The notes: generated from the letters alone by a model not told the origin. A stretch of DNA of 64,000 nt from Alloacidobacterium sp963823845 (GCA_963823845.1 CAWGND010000008.1:62001-126000), one strand, 5' to 3'; counted from the stretch's first letter, positions 1-10,352 are shown. Made by a program: numbers and translations.

Positions 1-179
1 CAGCGGTGCTGAGGGTTCGAATCGCCGACCGCGAGGTTGAGCAGATTGCGGATCTGGCGATCCTTCCGACTACAGGCAACATCGGCCCTTGGCTCGGTCT
101 CGGTCCGGACGATTCCCTCCTTGTACTCAAAGTTACGGGGACGCAGGATGTTTATTCCCTCGACTGGGAAGCTCGTTGA
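1..179 (+). CDS. C-terminal end of a kinase/propeller protein (partial)
   Basis: The reading frame is open from base 3 and stops with TGA at 177-179, giving the last 58 residues of a protein that begins outside the window. The residues match the C-terminus of the complete kinase/propeller protein ending at 3037 almost position for position (shared motifs GNIGPWLGLGPDD and TGTQDVYSLDWE). The DNA is identical for more than 30 bases around 106-140. It is therefore the tail of a tandem paralogue. It ends in Ala-Arg where the downstream copy has Glu-Pro. Whether the missing part also carries a kinase domain cannot be seen. Confidence 0.85.
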   Translation, partial: AVLRVRIADREVEQIADLAILPTTGNIGPWLGLGPDDSLLVLKVTGTQDVYSLDWEAR

Positions 180-376
180 AACGGGCTGTGGGAAGACTCT
201 GTCCTGAACTGCCCGCCCGGCGTCCTAAAAGCGCTCGAGGCCCTTTCCTAAGAGCCGGGGGTACCCGTTTAGCAACCCCGCGCAGGCCTGGAGGATGCGA
301 GTCACACCATCCATGATTGTTATGATTTAGATACTACGAATGCGGGCCGGATTCGACCGTTTGGGGATGGCCAACG

Positions 377-3037
377 ATGAACGACGCAAGCATCTCCCAT
401 TACCGCGGGCTCGAGAAGATCGGCGGCGGTGGCATGGGTGTTGTCTACAAGGCCGAGGACACCGTGCTCGGCCGGTATGTCGCGCTTAAGTTCCTGCCGG
501 ATAACTTCGCCAGTGATCGAGTGGCCGTGGAGCGGTTCCGGCGCGAGGCGCGTGCTGCTTCGGCGTTGAACCATCCCAATATCTGCACAATTTACGAGAT
601 CGCCGAAGCGGACGACCGCCTGTTCATCGCCATGGAGCTCCTGGACGGCGAAACACTGAAGCACTTGATTCAAAATGGACCCCTTCCCCTCGAAAGGCTG
701 CTCCAACTGGCGATCGATATTACGGATGCCCTCGACGCAGCGCATGAGAAGGGGATCATTCATCGCGACATCAAACCCGCGAACGTCTTCGTGACGAAGC
801 GCGGAAGCGCCAAGATCGTGGACTTCGGTCTGGCAAAAATGGTGCCGGTGAAGGAGCTCGCCACAGGCTCGGCGCAACTCACCGATGGCCTTGGAGGCGC
901 ATTGGGCACGGCGGCTTACATGTCGCCCGAGCAGGCGTTGGGAAGACCCTTGGACCCACGCTCCGATCTATTTTCTTTTGGCATCGTGCTGTACGAAATG
1001 TGCACTGGCCAATCGCCCTTTTCCGGGGACTCAACGGGAGAGCTTCTGATCTCCATCGTTCAGCAGGTTCCAATCACACCTGTGCAGCTGAATCCCGATG
1101 TTCCCGCCGGACTGGCGCAAATCATCGACCGATGTCTTGCAAAAGACCGAGAGCAGCGCTATCAGCATGCATCGGAGATTCGCGCCGACTTGAAGCGATT
1201 GCAGCGCGACTCGGCTGCCGAGATAGGCGTTTCGTCTCAGGGATCACGAATCGAGACGTCGTGGAAGGCCGAGGGTGCTTCCGTCGGCGGCAAGAGATCG
1301 TCGCTGATAAGCAGCCAGCCCAAGCCGACTCGGTTCATTCTGCGCAGGCGGTGGCTGCTGGCTCTTGCGGCTGTTTTTGTGCTGCTCGCGGGGGTTTTCA
1401 CCTACTTCTGGACGCGCCCATCGCCCCCGCCGACCGTCTCGAACTACGTTCAGCTTACCCACGACGGTCAGCCGAAGGCTCTGGTCGGTACAGATGGTTC
1501 GCGGCTCTATCTTGGCTTTGGGAGAACCATCAACTACAGCGCCTCCATCGGCATCATGCAGATGTCTGTCTCGGGCGGAGAGCCTATCCGGATACCTGCG
1601 GCTTCCAGAGCCATTCTGCCTTTGAATGTCTCTCAGGATGGATCCGAAATTCTCGTCAAAGAAAACCAGGGCACGGACTATACGGGTGAGCTTTGGAGCC
1701 TCCCAATCCTTGGAGGCTCGTCCCGCCGATTGGGCGGTCTCATCGGGCAGGATGCGGCTTGGTCTCCCGACGGACAGAAGCTGGTATACGCCAACGCAAG
1801 CGAATTGTTTCTGGCCAAGAGTGATGGGACAGAATCTCGTAAGCTAGTGTCTCTGAAAGGACAAGGCTTTTATCCTGCGTGGTCACCCGATGGAATCAAA
1901 TTGAGGTTTACCGTCATCGATGACAAGACCCGTGGGGATTCGCTTTGGGAGGTTTCGGCCCAAGGAACGAATCTACGCCCGTTGTTTCCCGGATGGCACG
2001 ATCATCCAGATGAATGCTGCGGGAAATGGACGGCGGACGGAAAATACTTCGTTTTCGAGTCTCAGGGACAAATCTGGGCACTTGCGGAGAAGGGAACCTT
2101 TCTTCATCGACTCACGGACGAAGCCATCCAGTTAACTTTCAGCCCGCTCAGTTTGTTCACCCCCCTTCCCAGCAAAGATGGCAAGAAACTTTTCGTGGTC
2201 GGCCGGAATTACCGCGGCGAACTGGAGCGAAGCGAACCCAAATCGGCTCGGTTGACGCCCTTCCTCTCAGGCATCGCTGCCGAAGACGTCGTCTTTTCCA
2301 AAGACGGACAATGGTTAGCCTATGTCTCCTATCCTCAAGGCATCCTCTGGCGATGCAAGCCGGACGGTAGTCAAAAGATTCAGCTCAGCGCCCCTCCGCT
2401 GTTTGCAGCGTTGCCGCGCTGGTCGCCCGACGGCAAACAGATTGTGTTCTATAACTACTCAGTCGGCAAACCAGGGAGGATCTATCTGGTTTCAGCCGCC
2501 GGCGGCACTCCACAGCAGCTGCTGCCGGAAGATCCCGAACCTAAACAGGATCCGGACTGGTCGCCGGACGGGGACAAGATTATCTTCGGTAGCGTACCGG
2601 CTGACAATCATTCAGCGCTCCGTGTGCTCGATTTAAGTACCCACCATGTTGTGGCGCTGCCCGGTTCTCAAGGCCTGTTCTCCCCCCGCTGGTCGCCGGA
2701 TGGCAGGTTCATGGTGGCGCTGCCTGCGGACTCCCTGAGCTTGGCGCTCTTTGACTTCCGGACTCAGAAGTGGTCGCAACTCGCGAAGGTAAGAGCTGCA
2801 TTCCCGAACTGGTCGAGAGACGGGCAATATGTTTACTTCCTACGATGGCTGGATAGTCCGGCCGTGCTGAGAATTCGGATCGCCGACCGCGAGACAGAGC
2901 AGGTTTTGGACCTGACGAACCTTCCAACTGTAGGCAACATCGGCCCGTGGCTGGGCCTCGGTCCGGACGATTCCCTCCTTGTACTCAAAGATACCGGGAC
3001 GCAGGATGTTTATTCCCTGGACTGGGAAGAGCCGTAG
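377..3037 (+). CDS. Membrane Ser/Thr protein kinase with PD40/TolB-like propeller
   Basis: An 886-residue protein in the PknB-type (Hanks) kinase family. Visible kinase features are the glycine loop GGGGMGVVY (about 16-24), ATP-binding K38 in VALKF, the catalytic HRDIKPAN loop (D131), DFG at 149-151 and the SPE element near 183-185, so catalysis should be intact. A basic linker leads to one transmembrane helix at about 326-345. The rest, about 355-886, is an extracytoplasmic propeller with repeated 'WSPDG' motifs (PD40/TolB-N type). The family is inferred to couple an external sensor propeller to cytoplasmic phosphorylation; the ligand is unknown. A paralogue ends just upstream, so this is a tandem pair. 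The ATG at 377 is the first start before the kinase domain. Confidence 0.93.
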   Translation: MNDASISHYRGLEKIGGGGMGVVYKAEDTVLGRYVALKFLPDNFASDRVAVERFRREARAASALNHPNICTIYEIAEADDRLFIAMELLDGETLKHLIQNGPLPLERLLQLAIDITDALDAAHEKGIIHRDIKPANVFVTKRGSAKIVDFGLAKMVPVKELATGSAQLTDGLGGALGTAAYMSPEQALGRPLDPRSDLFSFGIVLYEMCTGQSPFSGDSTGELLISIVQQVPITPVQLNPDVPAGLAQIIDRCLAKDREQRYQHASEIRADLKRLQRDSAAEIGVSSQGSRIETSWKAEGASVGGKRSSLISSQPKPTRFILRRRWLLALAAVFVLLAGVFTYFWTRPSPPPTVSNYVQLTHDGQPKALVGTDGSRLYLGFGRTINYSASIGIMQMSVSGGEPIRIPAASRAILPLNVSQDGSEILVKENQGTDYTGELWSLPILGGSSRRLGGLIGQDAAWSPDGQKLVYANASELFLAKSDGTESRKLVSLKGQGFYPAWSPDGIKLRFTVIDDKTRGDSLWEVSAQGTNLRPLFPGWHDHPDECCGKWTADGKYFVFESQGQIWALAEKGTFLHRLTDEAIQLTFSPLSLFTPLPSKDGKKLFVVGRNYRGELERSEPKSARLTPFLSGIAAEDVVFSKDGQWLAYVSYPQGILWRCKPDGSQKIQLSAPPLFAALPRWSPDGKQIVFYNYSVGKPGRIYLVSAAGGTPQQLLPEDPEPKQDPDWSPDGDKIIFGSVPADNHSALRVLDLSTHHVVALPGSQGLFSPRWSPDGRFMVALPADSLSLALFDFRTQKWSQLAKVRAAFPNWSRDGQYVYFLRWLDSPAVLRIRIADRETEQVLDLTNLPTVGNIGPWLGLGPDDSLLVLKDTGTQDVYSLDWEEP

Positions 3038-3272
3038 TCTTCAGTTGTGCCTCCACTCGGCGGCCTTGTCGGGCTTGCCCCACGCTTCATAGAGCTGGAT
3101 GATCCATGCGTGGGCGCTGTCCATATGGCACCGATCTGGAGCTGCCCAGGAAAGCGGTGCCTGCTCTCCTGGGCACGCAGAACTTTCGTTTGGGTCAGGA
3201 CCCCGCTGGGCCTCGCTTCGATGAGACCGTGCATGATCATCTTCGATATAGTGGTCTCGGGTCCAGAAGAGG

Positions 3273-4586
3273 GTGGGGATGGAGTTTTCGCGCAGGAAGT
3301 TTCTGCAGGCTGGTAGTGGGGCTGCTGTTGCATCGTTGGTTTCAGGGAAGCATGTTGTGCTTGCTCAAGAGCAGGCGGCTGCGCAAACTTCGGGCGATCG
3401 CGTTCGCTTTGCCAGCATCGGGGTCGGGATTCAGGGCTCTTCGCTGCTGCGCGCGGCGGTGACGCTGCCGCAGGCCCAGTGCGTTGCGGCCTGCGATCTC
3501 TACGATGGACGCCATACGCAGGCGCGCGAGATTGCCGGTCCCAATATCAAGACGACGCGGCGCTATCAGGAGATTCTGGCGGACAAGAACATCGAATGTG
3601 TCATTGTTGCGGTGCCTGATCACTGGCACAAGCAGATCACAGTGGACGCGCTGAGCGCGGGCAAAGACGTCTATGTCGAGAAGCCGATGTCGCACATGAT
3701 TGCTGAGGGCGAGGAGATGGTGCGCGCCGTGCAGCAATCGAAGAATTTTGTGCAGGTTGGCTCGCAGCGCGTCAGTTCTCTGCTCTTTGGCAAAGCGAAG
3801 GAGCTATACGAAGGCGGCGCGATTGGCGACCTGACGCAGGTGGAGTTGCAGCTGGGGCGCAATTCGCCGAGTGGAGCATGGCAGTATCCATGGCCTCCGG
3901 ATCTCTCACCGGAGACGCTGGACTGGGACACATGGCTGGGCAGCACGCCGAAGGTGCCCTTCGATCCGGAGACCTTTGCGCGCTGGCGCCGTCTGCGCGA
4001 ATACGGAACGGGCATGGCGGGCGATCTGATGGTGCATCTGCTGAGCGGGATGCAATTTACGACTGGCATCAACGCGATTCCGGACAAGGCGTTTTCAGTG
4101 GGCGGCATTTTTCGCTGGAAGGACGGGCGCAATATGCCTGATCTGATGGTGACGACCTTCGAATACGGTCAAGTGCCGGTCACGGTGCGGCTGACGCTGG
4201 AGACGGAGACGCCGGAAGTGACGCGGCTGATGGGCCAGAAGGGAATCATCGAACTCTCAAACGGCGCTGTGACGTATATTCCTCAGTCGGGGCTGGATAC
4301 CTCTCCGGATTATGGATTGAATGGACTTCCCGCGGCGATGCGCGCGGCTTATGAAAAACAATGGCATGCGGAGCATGACGCGGAGCTCGAAAAATATGCA
4401 CTGCCGGATATAAGTGTGTGGCACGGGCCAACGTGGGACGATCTGAAGCCGCACCTGGCGAACTTCTTCAGCTCAGTGCGTACGCGCCAGCCGGTGGTGG
4501 AAGATGTGGTGTTTGGACACCATGCGGCTGCGGCGTGCCATATGGCGAATGCTTCTTATTTCGAGGGCAAGGTGATTACGGCTTAG
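3273..4586 (+). CDS. Tat-exported Gfo/Idh/MocA-family oxidoreductase
   Basis: A 437-residue NAD(P)-dependent oxidoreductase of the Gfo/Idh/MocA family. The N-terminus carries a twin-arginine signal (SRRKFLQ, arginines 7-8) followed by a hydrophobic stretch, so it is probably exported folded with its cofactor. The Rossmann motif GVGIQG lies at 50-55 and the family EKP motif, whose lysine is catalytic, at 136-138. C-terminal substrate domain follows. Such proteins act on sugars and related polyols; the substrate here cannot be read from sequence. A Met two codons downstream is an alternative start. A TatA gene lies at 12943. Confidence 0.9.
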   Translation: MGMEFSRRKFLQAGSGAAVASLVSGKHVVLAQEQAAAQTSGDRVRFASIGVGIQGSSLLRAAVTLPQAQCVAACDLYDGRHTQAREIAGPNIKTTRRYQEILADKNIECVIVAVPDHWHKQITVDALSAGKDVYVEKPMSHMIAEGEEMVRAVQQSKNFVQVGSQRVSSLLFGKAKELYEGGAIGDLTQVELQLGRNSPSGAWQYPWPPDLSPETLDWDTWLGSTPKVPFDPETFARWRRLREYGTGMAGDLMVHLLSGMQFTTGINAIPDKAFSVGGIFRWKDGRNMPDLMVTTFEYGQVPVTVRLTLETETPEVTRLMGQKGIIELSNGAVTYIPQSGLDTSPDYGLNGLPAAMRAAYEKQWHAEHDAELEKYALPDISVWHGPTWDDLKPHLANFFSSVRTRQPVVEDVVFGHHAAAACHMANASYFEGKVITA

Positions 4587-4608
4587 AGTCTCTGGATTCA
4601 GGCTGCTT

Positions 4609-5685
4609 TTATTGTCCCCGGCTGTCGTCGGGCGAGGGGATGGCGTAGTAGCCTTTGCGGGTCTGCACCTTCAGGCCATCGCCTTTGCAGGAGACGTCGA
4701 GTTTGCGGTAGCTGCCATCGAGTTTGTTGTTCGTCGGCGTGTAGCTGGCCAGGTATTGCGTGCGCAGCTCATCTTCGATCTGCTGGAAGGCGGCTTCCAT
4801 CTTTTTTCCGTTGTTGCCGACGTCGATCATGCGGCCGCCGGTTTCGTCGGCCATCTTTTTCATGGCCGAGGCGCCGGTGTAGCCGAGGTTGATTCCATAC
4901 CCGTAATGCGAGTAGAAGCCGCGATCGGCAATGAGCAGGACGTAGATGATGAGGTTAGCTTTCTGTGCAGCCTCAATGGCGTCTGTGATTTTGTAGGTGC
5001 TGCCCTGGTCTTCGCCGTCAGTCAGAAGGATGATCGCTTTGCGTCCGGTTTCAGAGCGCAATTTGTCATTTGATACCTGATAGACGGCATCGTAGAGCAG
5101 AGTGCCCTTGGGTGCGCCCTGCACCGGCACCGGGCCCTGACCGATTCCGGGTACGCCACCGCCACCGCCACCGGTGTTGATTTGCGCTTCATCCATGGCG
5201 CGCTCGAGCGTGCGGGCGTTGCTGGTGAAGTCCTGCAGCAGACTTACCTGCACGTCGAAGGAGACGAGAAAGGCTTCATCTTTTGACCGCAGGATGCGCT
5301 TCAGAAAAGCGCTGCCTGTCTGCTGCTCCATGGGCAGCACGTTCTGCTGGCTGCCGCTGGTGTCGAGCAGGATGCCGAGGGTCAGCGGCAGATCGGTCTC
5401 AGCGGAGAAGTTTTTGATCTTCTGCGGCGCTTTGTCTTCGGCGATGTTGCAATCGTCTTTGGTCAGGTTGGGAATGAGGCCGCCGCGCTTGTCGTGGACG
5501 GTGAAGTAGAGACTGACGAGGTTGACGTTGACCTTCAGCGTTGTGGTTGCCCTGTCCTCCACCGGGGTAGTGTCGGGGGCATTGCTCACCGGTGAGGCGT
5601 CGGGCGAGGGGGCTTCTTGAGCGAAGCTTGCGAGGGATGCGCAGACGAGCAGGAGCAAGACGGGAAATGATGGGCGGAATCGCAT
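4609..5685 (-). CDS. VWFA-related acidobacterial domain protein
   Basis: A secreted protein of about 358 residues. The chosen ATG at 5685 gives a typical signal peptide (basic start, hydrophobic core, cleavage near SFAQ). The frame remains open to an ATG at 5733, but that would place 16 hydrophilic residues before the signal and run through a palindrome. The VWA fold shows a MIDAS motif DTSGS and a second conserved strand LLTDGED, in the arrangement of the acidobacterial VWFA-related family. Function is unknown; these proteins are inferred to bind metal and partner proteins outside the membrane. A broken paralogue lies divergently at 5930-7234. A glycine-rich insert is present mid-domain. Confidence 0.88.
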   Translation of the reverse strand: MRFRPSFPVLLLLVCASLASFAQEAPSPDASPVSNAPDTTPVEDRATTTLKVNVNLVSLYFTVHDKRGGLIPNLTKDDCNIAEDKAPQKIKNFSAETDLPLTLGILLDTSGSQQNVLPMEQQTGSAFLKRILRSKDEAFLVSFDVQVSLLQDFTSNARTLERAMDEAQINTGGGGGGVPGIGQGPVPVQGAPKGTLLYDAVYQVSNDKLRSETGRKAIILLTDGEDQGSTYKITDAIEAAQKANLIIYVLLIADRGFYSHYGYGINLGYTGASAMKKMADETGGRMIDVGNNGKKMEAAFQQIEDELRTQYLASYTPTNNKLDGSYRKLDVSCKGDGLKVQTRKGYYAIPSPDDSRGQ

Positions 5686-5713
5686 GTCGGTTAACGATCT
5701 CTGGTAATGGGCT

Positions 5714-5729
5714 CTAGAACCGGTTCTAG
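5714..5729. promoter_or_regulatory. 16-bp perfect palindrome, candidate operator
   Basis: CTAGAACCGGTTCTAG is a perfect 16-base palindrome. It sits 29 bp upstream of the preferred VWFA start at 5685, between two divergent VWFA-type genes. Position and symmetry fit a dimeric regulator site. No cognate regulator is identified. Confidence 0.4.
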
Positions 5730-5929
5730 TCATTGGACGGAGAATCGGCGGTAAAGGTCAATCGCCGGGCAATCAATCTGGTAGTCTTAGAGTAGCTCTG
5801 ATTCGCGTGAAGTGACCAACGATCTGGTTACTAAACAGGGGTTGGAAACATCTAAATGCAGTGCAATCATACTGCCACTCGCGCCAGAGGGCAGGTCGTT
5901 GTACCAAGTTGGCGGGGGTTTTTTACGTG

Positions 5930-7234
5930 ATGCAAGGTGCCTTGGCAGTAGCGCTGGCCTTTTTTATGCTGGCGGATTCCAGCAGCAACAGCAGCAGAGT
6001 ATTCCGGATGCGCCAGCGCCGCAACCTGCCGGTTCGCCCGATCTAATCAACCTGAAGAACCAGGTGACACCGGGCAAGGGCACTAGCGCCTGAAGCGGTG
6101 CCGAGCACGCCTCCGCCAGCCATCGCGCCGTCATCGTCGACGTCATCTTCGTCGGATGCCGGATCCGCGCCGCAGCAGGACAACACGCCGCAGCAGGAAG
6201 CGCCGGAGATTCCCAAGCCGGGTCAAACCGGGGCATTCCTGATCCGCCAGACCGATCACGTACGTCGATGTGCCGGTCAACCGTGCGGGACAAGAAGCAC
6301 CAATTAGTTGCAGGCTTGACGTGGCGGCAATTCAAGATTTACGAAGATGGCCAGCGGCAGAGAATTGCATTTTTCTCGGTCGATCCATTGCCGCTTTCCG
6401 TCGCCTTCGTCATTGACCAGAGCCTGCCTTCAGATGTGATGGCCAAGGTCAATGAGAGCTTGACCGCGGTCACGGGCGCATTCACGCCTTCCGATCCGTG
6501 GCCATTTTTGCCTACAACAACGGCACTCGCATGGTGACCGACTTCACCGGCGCGCAGGGCGCGCGCCTGCCTGCGGCTTTCCAGAGCGCAAAGTCTTCGG
6601 GGCGCGATATGGGTGTGGTTTCACCGGGCGGCCCGCTCGACAATGGCATAACCATCAATGGCAAGCAGGTTGATCCGAATCTTGCGCCGCAGCGCGGCAG
6701 TAATCGCCGGCTTCATCACGATTCCGAAGGAAACTGCACCCGCTGAACGATGCGATTCTCGCAGCAGCGAAATCGCTGGCGACAGCAGCCCAAGGGCCGC
6801 CGCCGCATGCTTTACGTCATCAGTGACGGCAAGGAATCGGGCAGCAAGGCTTCCTATAAGGAAGTCGTCCGTTATCTGCTGACGAACAATATCTCGATTT
6901 ACGGAACCCTTGTCGGTGAATCCGCGATGTGGGGTGTCGGTTATCTGGACAAGTGGCATATCCCGCTGCTGCCGACGATGCGCGACAACATCCTGCCCAA
7001 ATATGCTCTGGCGACCGGCGGCGCGCTGGAATCGCAGTTCTCTGAGAATGGCATCCAGACACAGCTTTGCCAAGATCACAGAGTCGGTGCGCGCGGCATT
7101 ATACGCTTGGCTACTACACACATGCAGGCGTGATGAGCGACAGGTTCCACAAGATTACGGTCAATGTAGAAGTGCCGAATCTCGATATGACGGCCAAAGA
7201 CGGTTACTATCCGTCCGCCTCCATGCGGCAATGA
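5930..7234 (+). pseudogene. Frameshifted VWFA-related acidobacterial protein
   Basis: A VWFA-family protein can be followed through all three forward frames with at least seven frame changes in 1.3 kb. The pieces in order are a signal peptide from ATG 5930, a Gln-rich linker, a Pro/Ser-rich linker (about 6090-6250), the segment VPVTVRDKKHQLVAGLTW (6270-6330), the MIDAS-like VIDQS segment (6400-6500), FAYNNGTRMVTDF (6500-6700), MLYVISDGKESGSKASYKEV (6800-6870) and a C-terminus ending at the TGA at 7232. Within each piece the protein-like character is good. It is a paralogue of the gene at 4609-5685. It may be a decaying gene or a low-quality stretch of sequence. Confidence 0.75.
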
Positions 7235-8105
7235 TGACAGCGGGCGGGGAAGCGTCCGCCCTTGCATTGGTGGCAGCCATCGTATGGGGTAGCCTCGGAC
7301 TTCTGCGGCGGCATCGTTACCCGCCGCACCACACCTGCCATTGTTCTGATGATTGCGCATGGGTTGGCCTGCTGGCTCTGCTGACTGCTTTGGTGGTTCA
7401 TCCGTCGGGCTTGCCGACACGGCATACGGTGATTTTTGGCCTCATTGCTGGATTGGCTGGCGGTGTCGGTCTGCTTGCGCTGTATAAGGGTCTCTGGCTT
7501 GGCTCGATGGGCCTGGTTGCTGCGTTGTCCGGTGTATTGCGGCTGCCGTTCCTGTTCTTGTGTCTTTTTTCAGCGAGGCCAGACCATCCATACTGAAGCT
7601 CGCAGGTTTTGGGGTGGCAGGCGTGGCTATCTGGCTGATTGCGTATACGCCCGGCACCGACCCTCATCCCCACGGCTTGGGGCTGGCGGTTCTGGCAGGT
7701 ATCTGTTTCGGGTTACTTTTGTCTTTTCTTCACATAGCGGGGACGAGATAGTGTGCTTTGGGCGCTTACCTTCTCGCGCGTCGGATCAGTTTTCTGCGCG
7801 GTCGGTTTTGGGAATTGTGATGCCGAGGGGTAACCGTCGCCAGCGGGCAGTAGACCCGGCCAGGCATTGGCTGGAGCGCCATCATTCCACTGGCTGCCGC
7901 TGCCGGAATCTTGGACACCACTGGGAACCTGCTTTACACGGCCTCGTCGCTTACCGGACGGCTCGATGTGGCCGCGGTGCTCTCTTCGCTTTATCCGGCG
8001 GGCACGATTCTGTTGGCCGCGGGGCTGCTGCGCGAGCGTGCTACGCGCAGCCAGACCGCTGGCATGGCGCTGGCAATAGTTGCAGTGGCGATGATTTCAG
8101 CTTAG
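7231..8105 (+). pseudogene. Frameshifted EamA/DMT-family permease
   Basis: The ATG at 7231 overlaps the end of the broken VWFA gene (ATGATGA). Hydrophobic segments typical of a ten-helix drug/metabolite (EamA) transporter are spread over different frames: VAAIVWGSLG near 7260, a long helix pair at 7430-7560, VAIWLIAYTPG near 7620-7660, GLAVLAGICFGLLLSF near 7680-7730, and a C-terminal half with AGILDTTGNLLYTASSLTG and ending AIVAVAMISA at 8105. At least four frameshifts are needed to join them. Substrate is not predictable. As written it cannot give a functional transporter. Confidence 0.7.
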
Positions 8106-8272
8106 GCTGGTATCGCGGCAGATTCTTCGGGAAGTTTGCAAGGCGAAGCGAGCTGTCTCGCGATCCCAAATGGGGAAATTGCAGTTTCTTGTTCCAATTT
8201 CGTAACGGGTTAGAGCATCACTCAACCGTTCCTGAGATGACAATGCGCCTCTCCTATGGTTACCATTGGATA

Positions 8273-8482
8273 ATGCTAAACGCTCAGACCCCGGAGCGAA
8301 CTCAGATACTTGCGGCCCTGGAGAGGGACCTGGCAACGAAGAAAGATCAGCTGAATCTGCTGATTTCTATGTTCCATGAGTTGCCGCGGATGTCCCGATC
8401 CTACATTGTGCCGGTCTTTCGCAGTACACGCCGCGAAATTGCCACGTTGCGCCGCCAGATACGCACCTTGCGCCGATATTAG
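8273..8482 (+). CDS. Small coiled-coil-like hypothetical protein
   Basis: A 69-residue, charged protein from ATG 8273; an in-frame ATG at 8243 is also possible. The sequence alternates heptad-like hydrophobics (ILAALERDLATKKDQLNLL) with an Arg-rich C-terminal helix, suggesting helical hairpin or coiled-coil structure. No family recognised. Its stop codon overlaps the stop of the convergent regulator gene by a few bases. It is the only intact frame in the frameshift-rich 5.9-10.2 kb stretch. Confidence 0.4.
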   Translation: MLNAQTPERTQILAALERDLATKKDQLNLLISMFHELPRMSRSYIVPVFRSTRREIATLRRQIRTLRRY

Positions 8483-10230
8483 GCCAGGCGAGCTGGCTCG
8501 TATTCAGAATATTTCTTCATCTGATTGATCAGGTTGCGCTCGGTGGTTTTGCGCTCATCCGGTCTCAGATTCTCGCTCAAATCCAAAGCGCGTCGCAGCA
8601 GCTCCCGGCTGCGTGGTCAGCATCCCGGTGGCTGCCGTGTCAGCGGCGAGGCGCAGGGCTTCGATCGCCTCTTTCCATGCAACCAGCCGCTTCATAGTGC
8701 TGGGCGAGTTCTGAGGCGATGCTTGCCTCGCTGCCGGCAAACAGAGACTTCAGCCTCTCAGCGACTCGGCGATGACGCTCGGCTCGACGAGCGGCCGACT
8801 GGCGGGAATACAGCGCCTCGCGGAAAAGGCCATGGGCGAAAACGTAGAACGTAGAACGCGTTCCGTCCGGAAGCTCGTCCTGCCCGGCTGCATTCAGTAG
8901 TCGTGTGCGCCTCGCCAGAGAGGCATACTCATCTTCCACGTCAAGCACATCTTCCTTCAAGGCGGCCGCCGCGGCCCAGGCAGGAAAGATGGCCCCAACA
9001 ATGCTGCCGGCTTCGAGCAGGCGGCGTTCGCTTCTCGTTGAGCCTTCCCAGTTGCAGGTCGATCATTCCCAGAAGGCCATCCGGGAATGCCCAGCTCAAT
9101 CTCTGCCAGCGGTATCGCTGAGATGCCATTTTCCGGCTTTCAGAGCAACAGGTTCTGGCTGCGCAGATGCTCAAATGTTGCCGCCATAAAGAGCGGGTTG
9201 CCTTCAGAGTGCTGATGCACGAAGCTGGCCAGCCCTGCCGGCAGGGTGTTTGTGTTGAGCTGCTGCAGTAGATATTCGGAAACGGGCTTTGCGAGTTAAC
9301 GGGCCGAGCGACAATTTCGCAGCAGAGGTGCCGCGTGGAGAGGTCTTCTTTCAGACCCATTGAAGGGGTGCTGTCCGTCGATCTCCGCAGGACGGTAGCT
9401 GGCCAGAACCAGGAGTTTGGATTGCCGCGCCTGCGCGCCAAAGCCGAAATCAGGTCCAGGGTGGATGCGTCGGCCCAATGTAGGTCTTCAAGGACGAGCA
9501 AAAGCGGCTCGTTTTGAGCAAGAGCCTCCACGACCTCGCATATTTCGCCGAGAGCGGGAATTTTGGAGCCGCTTTCTGGGTTTTCCCGAACCACGCGGGA
9601 AGCTTCCGGGCGAGAAGCTCGTTTCGTTCTTCTCCTGCTCATTAAGCTGGCCCAACGCCTCGCGCACGGGATAAAAAGGCTCTTTGCCGCCAAAGCCCTC
9701 TACACTCTGGCCGCGAGCCATGCGGACGCCGTCGTCGCCGCAGGCGCGGGCGCAGAAAGCGTCGAACGAGGGCAGTTTTGCCCGAGCCTGCATCTCCGGT
9801 AAGGAAAATCAGCTGGCGGGTGCCTTTCGACGCGCGATCCAGATCAGCATCCAGTTTTTCGAGCTCCGCATCGCGCCCCACAACGCGCGGAGTGCTCGCG
9901 CCGAACTCGGCTGGTGTCCTGCTTGACGGTCGTTACTTTGGAGACGAAGCGATAGCCGCGCTTTGGGGACGGTCTGGATAAAGAGCGGTTCGTCGGGAAC
10001 GTCTCCCAGCAGCTTGCGCAGCTCAAGAATGTAGGTGCGCAGAACCTGAGGCTGTACATAGGTTTCGGGCCACAGCGCGTCGAGAAGCTCGTCATGGGTG
10101 ACAGCCGTTGCGGATTCTCGACCAGGTAGCGCAAAACAGCAAACGGCTTCGGCGCGAGCGGGAGCTGTTTGCCCTCGCACCATACACACTCATTCGTTCC
10201 GTCAAGCTGGAAGCAACCAAACCGCTTCAT
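8479..10230 (-). pseudogene. Frameshifted winged-helix / AAA ATPase / TPR-like regulator
   Basis: Read from 10230 downward, the pieces are an OmpR/PhoB-type winged helix (starting MKRFGCFQLDG, continuing in a second frame as VTHDELLDALWPETYVQPQV), an AAA ATPase with Walker A GDAGSGKTALVRRF (near 9800) and a Walker B-like LLLVLEDLHWADAS (near 9500), and a helical C-terminal region (LARRTRLLNAAGQDELPDG, LAQHYEAAG) ending at the TAA at 8479-8481. The order matches ATPase-coupled transcription regulators. Roughly six frame changes are needed, so no intact product is encoded as written. Confidence 0.7.
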
Positions 10231-10352
10231 AGGAAAGTGTGCCTTGTCACCAGTAGACTTGTTCTACCGGTATCCGTTAGCAACCCGCGGGCCAGTAAGA
10301 ATCAGAAAAAATAAGTGATTCTGTTCACCTTTCGCCGAGCAAACTACCCGCA

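Noticed and set aside
320..1073. Antisense frames over the kinase gene
   Set aside because: Mirror frames caused by codon bias of the kinase; no start context and no protein features.
5686..5733. Longer start of the VWFA gene at 5733
   Set aside because: It would put hydrophilic residues before a good signal peptide and code through a perfect palindrome.
7436..8482. 348-codon plus-strand frame through the permease
   Set aside because: It joins off-frame permease sequence with the small gene at 8273; the helices of the permease are in other frames.
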